From an uncultured Collinsella sp. (lineage in GTDB: Bacteria; Actinomycetota; Coriobacteriia; Coriobacteriales; Coriobacteriaceae): a stretch of 5,847 nucleotides of DNA. The translations under genes and the position numbers were made by a program. Below, piece after piece: positions 5,280-5,847 of this stretch. Position 1 is the first letter of the stretch. Every line of letters starts with the position of its first letter. The DNA lies in the NCBI GenBank assembly GCA_900553475.1, contig USEF01000109.1, positions 1-5,847 of the forward strand, read 5' to 3'. A model generated the notes under the pieces. That model saw nothing but the letters and a program-made list of their open reading frames with translations. It ran no database searches and was not told the origin of the DNA.

Positions 5280-5600
5280 ATGGCGTCTGAGGGCTTTTTT
5301 GAGCGGGTGTATGAGGTGGTCGAGCAGATTCCCGAGGGGATGGTTGCCACCTACGGTCAGGTGGCGCTGCTTGCCGGTCGTCCGCGGAGCGCGCGCTATG
5401 TGGGCTATGCGCTGCACAGCAACCCGCGCCCCGGCCAAATTCCCTGTCATCGCGTGGTGTTTGCCGACGGCCGTATCTGTGAGGGCTTTGCCTTTGGCGG
5501 CCCCGATGCCCGGCGTGAGCTCTTAATGGGGGAGGGCGTGACGTTTACCGATCCCATGCACGTCGACTTGGCCGCCTGTCGCTGGCCTGCCGGACTCTAA
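5280..5600 (+). CDS. Small MGMT-family protein (single alkyltransferase DNA-binding domain, cysteine kept)
   Basis: The 106 residues are the C-terminal DNA-binding and active-site domain of O6-methylguanine-DNA methyltransferase without the N-terminal domain. Full-length enzymes have about 160-180 residues. Visible parts are GMVATYGQVA (20-29, Tyr25 at the nucleotide-flipping position), ARYVGYAL (38-45, Arg39 as the likely arginine finger), NPRPG (48-52) and the active-site motif IPCHRVV (54-60, Cys56). In alkyltransferase-like (ATL) proteins of this size the cysteine is usually replaced, often by tryptophan. Here it is kept, so direct transfer of an alkyl group from guanine is chemically possible. 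The end (FAFGG 70-74, EGVTF 85-89) resembles the small ATL/YbaZ-like class rather than Ada or Ogt. The start is fixed by GAAAGGAG six bases before the ATG. It probably depends on read-through of repeat copy 3 and ends at copy 4. Family call firm; repair enzyme versus damage sensor is open. Confidence 0.92.
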   Translation: MASEGFFERVYEVVEQIPEGMVATYGQVALLAGRPRSARYVGYALHSNPRPGQIPCHRVVFADGRICEGFAFGGPDARRELLMGEGVTFTDPMHVDLAACRWPAGL

Positions 5601-5616
5601 CAGCTCTGCCGTGGCC

Positions 5617-5657
5617 AAAACCACCACAAAGGTGCCTGTCCCCTTTGTGGTGGTTTT
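5617..5657. repeat. Palindromic repeat copy 4 (inverted), bidirectional terminator after the MGMT gene
   Basis: AAAACCACCACAAAGG (5617-5632) and CCTTTGTGGTGGTTTT (5642-5657) are perfect 16-bp complements around TGCCTGTCC, the longest stem of the four, in the copy 2 orientation. A run of four A at the left and four T at the right lets it act as an intrinsic terminator on both strands. It is 16 bp after the MGMT stop. Confidence 0.88.
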
Positions 5658-5847
5658 ACGCTGTAGGTTTACCAGAGCTAACTTATGGAGAAGGTGTGGT
5701 GGCGTACTTTGCCGTCAGAAAGTAAACCACGGTGAACTATATTGGTTTCAGCAACGGAGCAGGCAATAGGCGATGAAAAAGCCTGCCCTGTTGAGTTTGA
5801 TTCGCATTCCTCCCCTCTGTGCGATTCAACGGTGTACTTCGGGAACA
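5658..5847. other. Right-hand flank without a convincing gene; two adjacent hairpins
   Basis: Two inverted repeats stand side by side: GCAGGC and GCCTGC (about 5758-5787), and TTGATTCGCA (5797-5806) facing TGCGATTCAA (5820-5829) with one mismatch and the loop TTCCTCCCCTCTG. On the + strand an ATG at 5773 (MKKPALLSLIR) is open to the edge but lacks a good ribosome site. On the minus strand a frame is open from the edge to a TAG at 5680-5678 (56 codons in the window); its codons are less GC-biased than the genes here, so a gene tail is possible but weak. A minus-strand AGGGGAGGA directly before an ATG opens only 19 codons. I call nothing. Confidence 0.35.

Noticed and set aside
2679..5657. CRISPR array, because of recurring palindromic repeats
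   Set aside because: Copies are 400-1600 bp apart with genes between them and in alternating orientation; there are no spacers or cas genes.

Overview
The window looks like a piece of a GC-rich bacterial chromosome carrying housekeeping genes. The best guess at the host is a Coriobacteriia gut anaerobe such as Collinsella. This rests on the strong G/C preference at third codon positions, an ATP-type PEP carboxykinase, a DegV-family lipid-binding protein and a solo B3/4 protein in a compact layout, plus a dispersed palindromic repeat. It is an inference from style and has not been checked against any database.

Layout. The minus-strand 5' part of prmC (release-factor glutamine methyltransferase) runs off the left edge. 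It is separated by a 560-bp, AT-richer divergent intergenic region from pckA (ATP-type PEP carboxykinase, + strand). All remaining genes are also on the + strand: a solo B3/4-domain protein, a MarR-family regulator, a DegV/FakB-like fatty-acid-binding protein, and a small one-domain MGMT-family protein. The last 190 bp hold no convincing gene.

The most distinctive feature is a palindromic repeat with four copies. Each copy lies 11-26 bp after a stop codon (pckA, B3/4, degV-family, MGMT). Each has 10-bp arms around a 13-nt asymmetric centre that reads GGGGACAGGCACC or its reverse complement, and the orientation alternates along the window. The copies look like mobile or REP-like sequences that now serve as intrinsic terminators. 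A fifth element upstream of pckA has entirely different 10-bp arms but the same 10-13-10 layout, and its centre also ends in GTCCCC. This suggests a modular family with a fixed core and exchangeable arms.

Regulation visible in the sequence: a 16-bp perfect palindrome with a central CG (LacI-family-like) and a GNRA-capped hairpin upstream of pckA; a 130-nt leader before the B3/4 gene that can fold into a long terminator-like hairpin or into competing GC-rich helices; and an imperfect repeat/terminator between the degV-family gene and the MGMT gene that probably lets transcription through. MarR sits directly upstream of the lipid-binding protein without an intervening terminator, so the two may be co-expressed.
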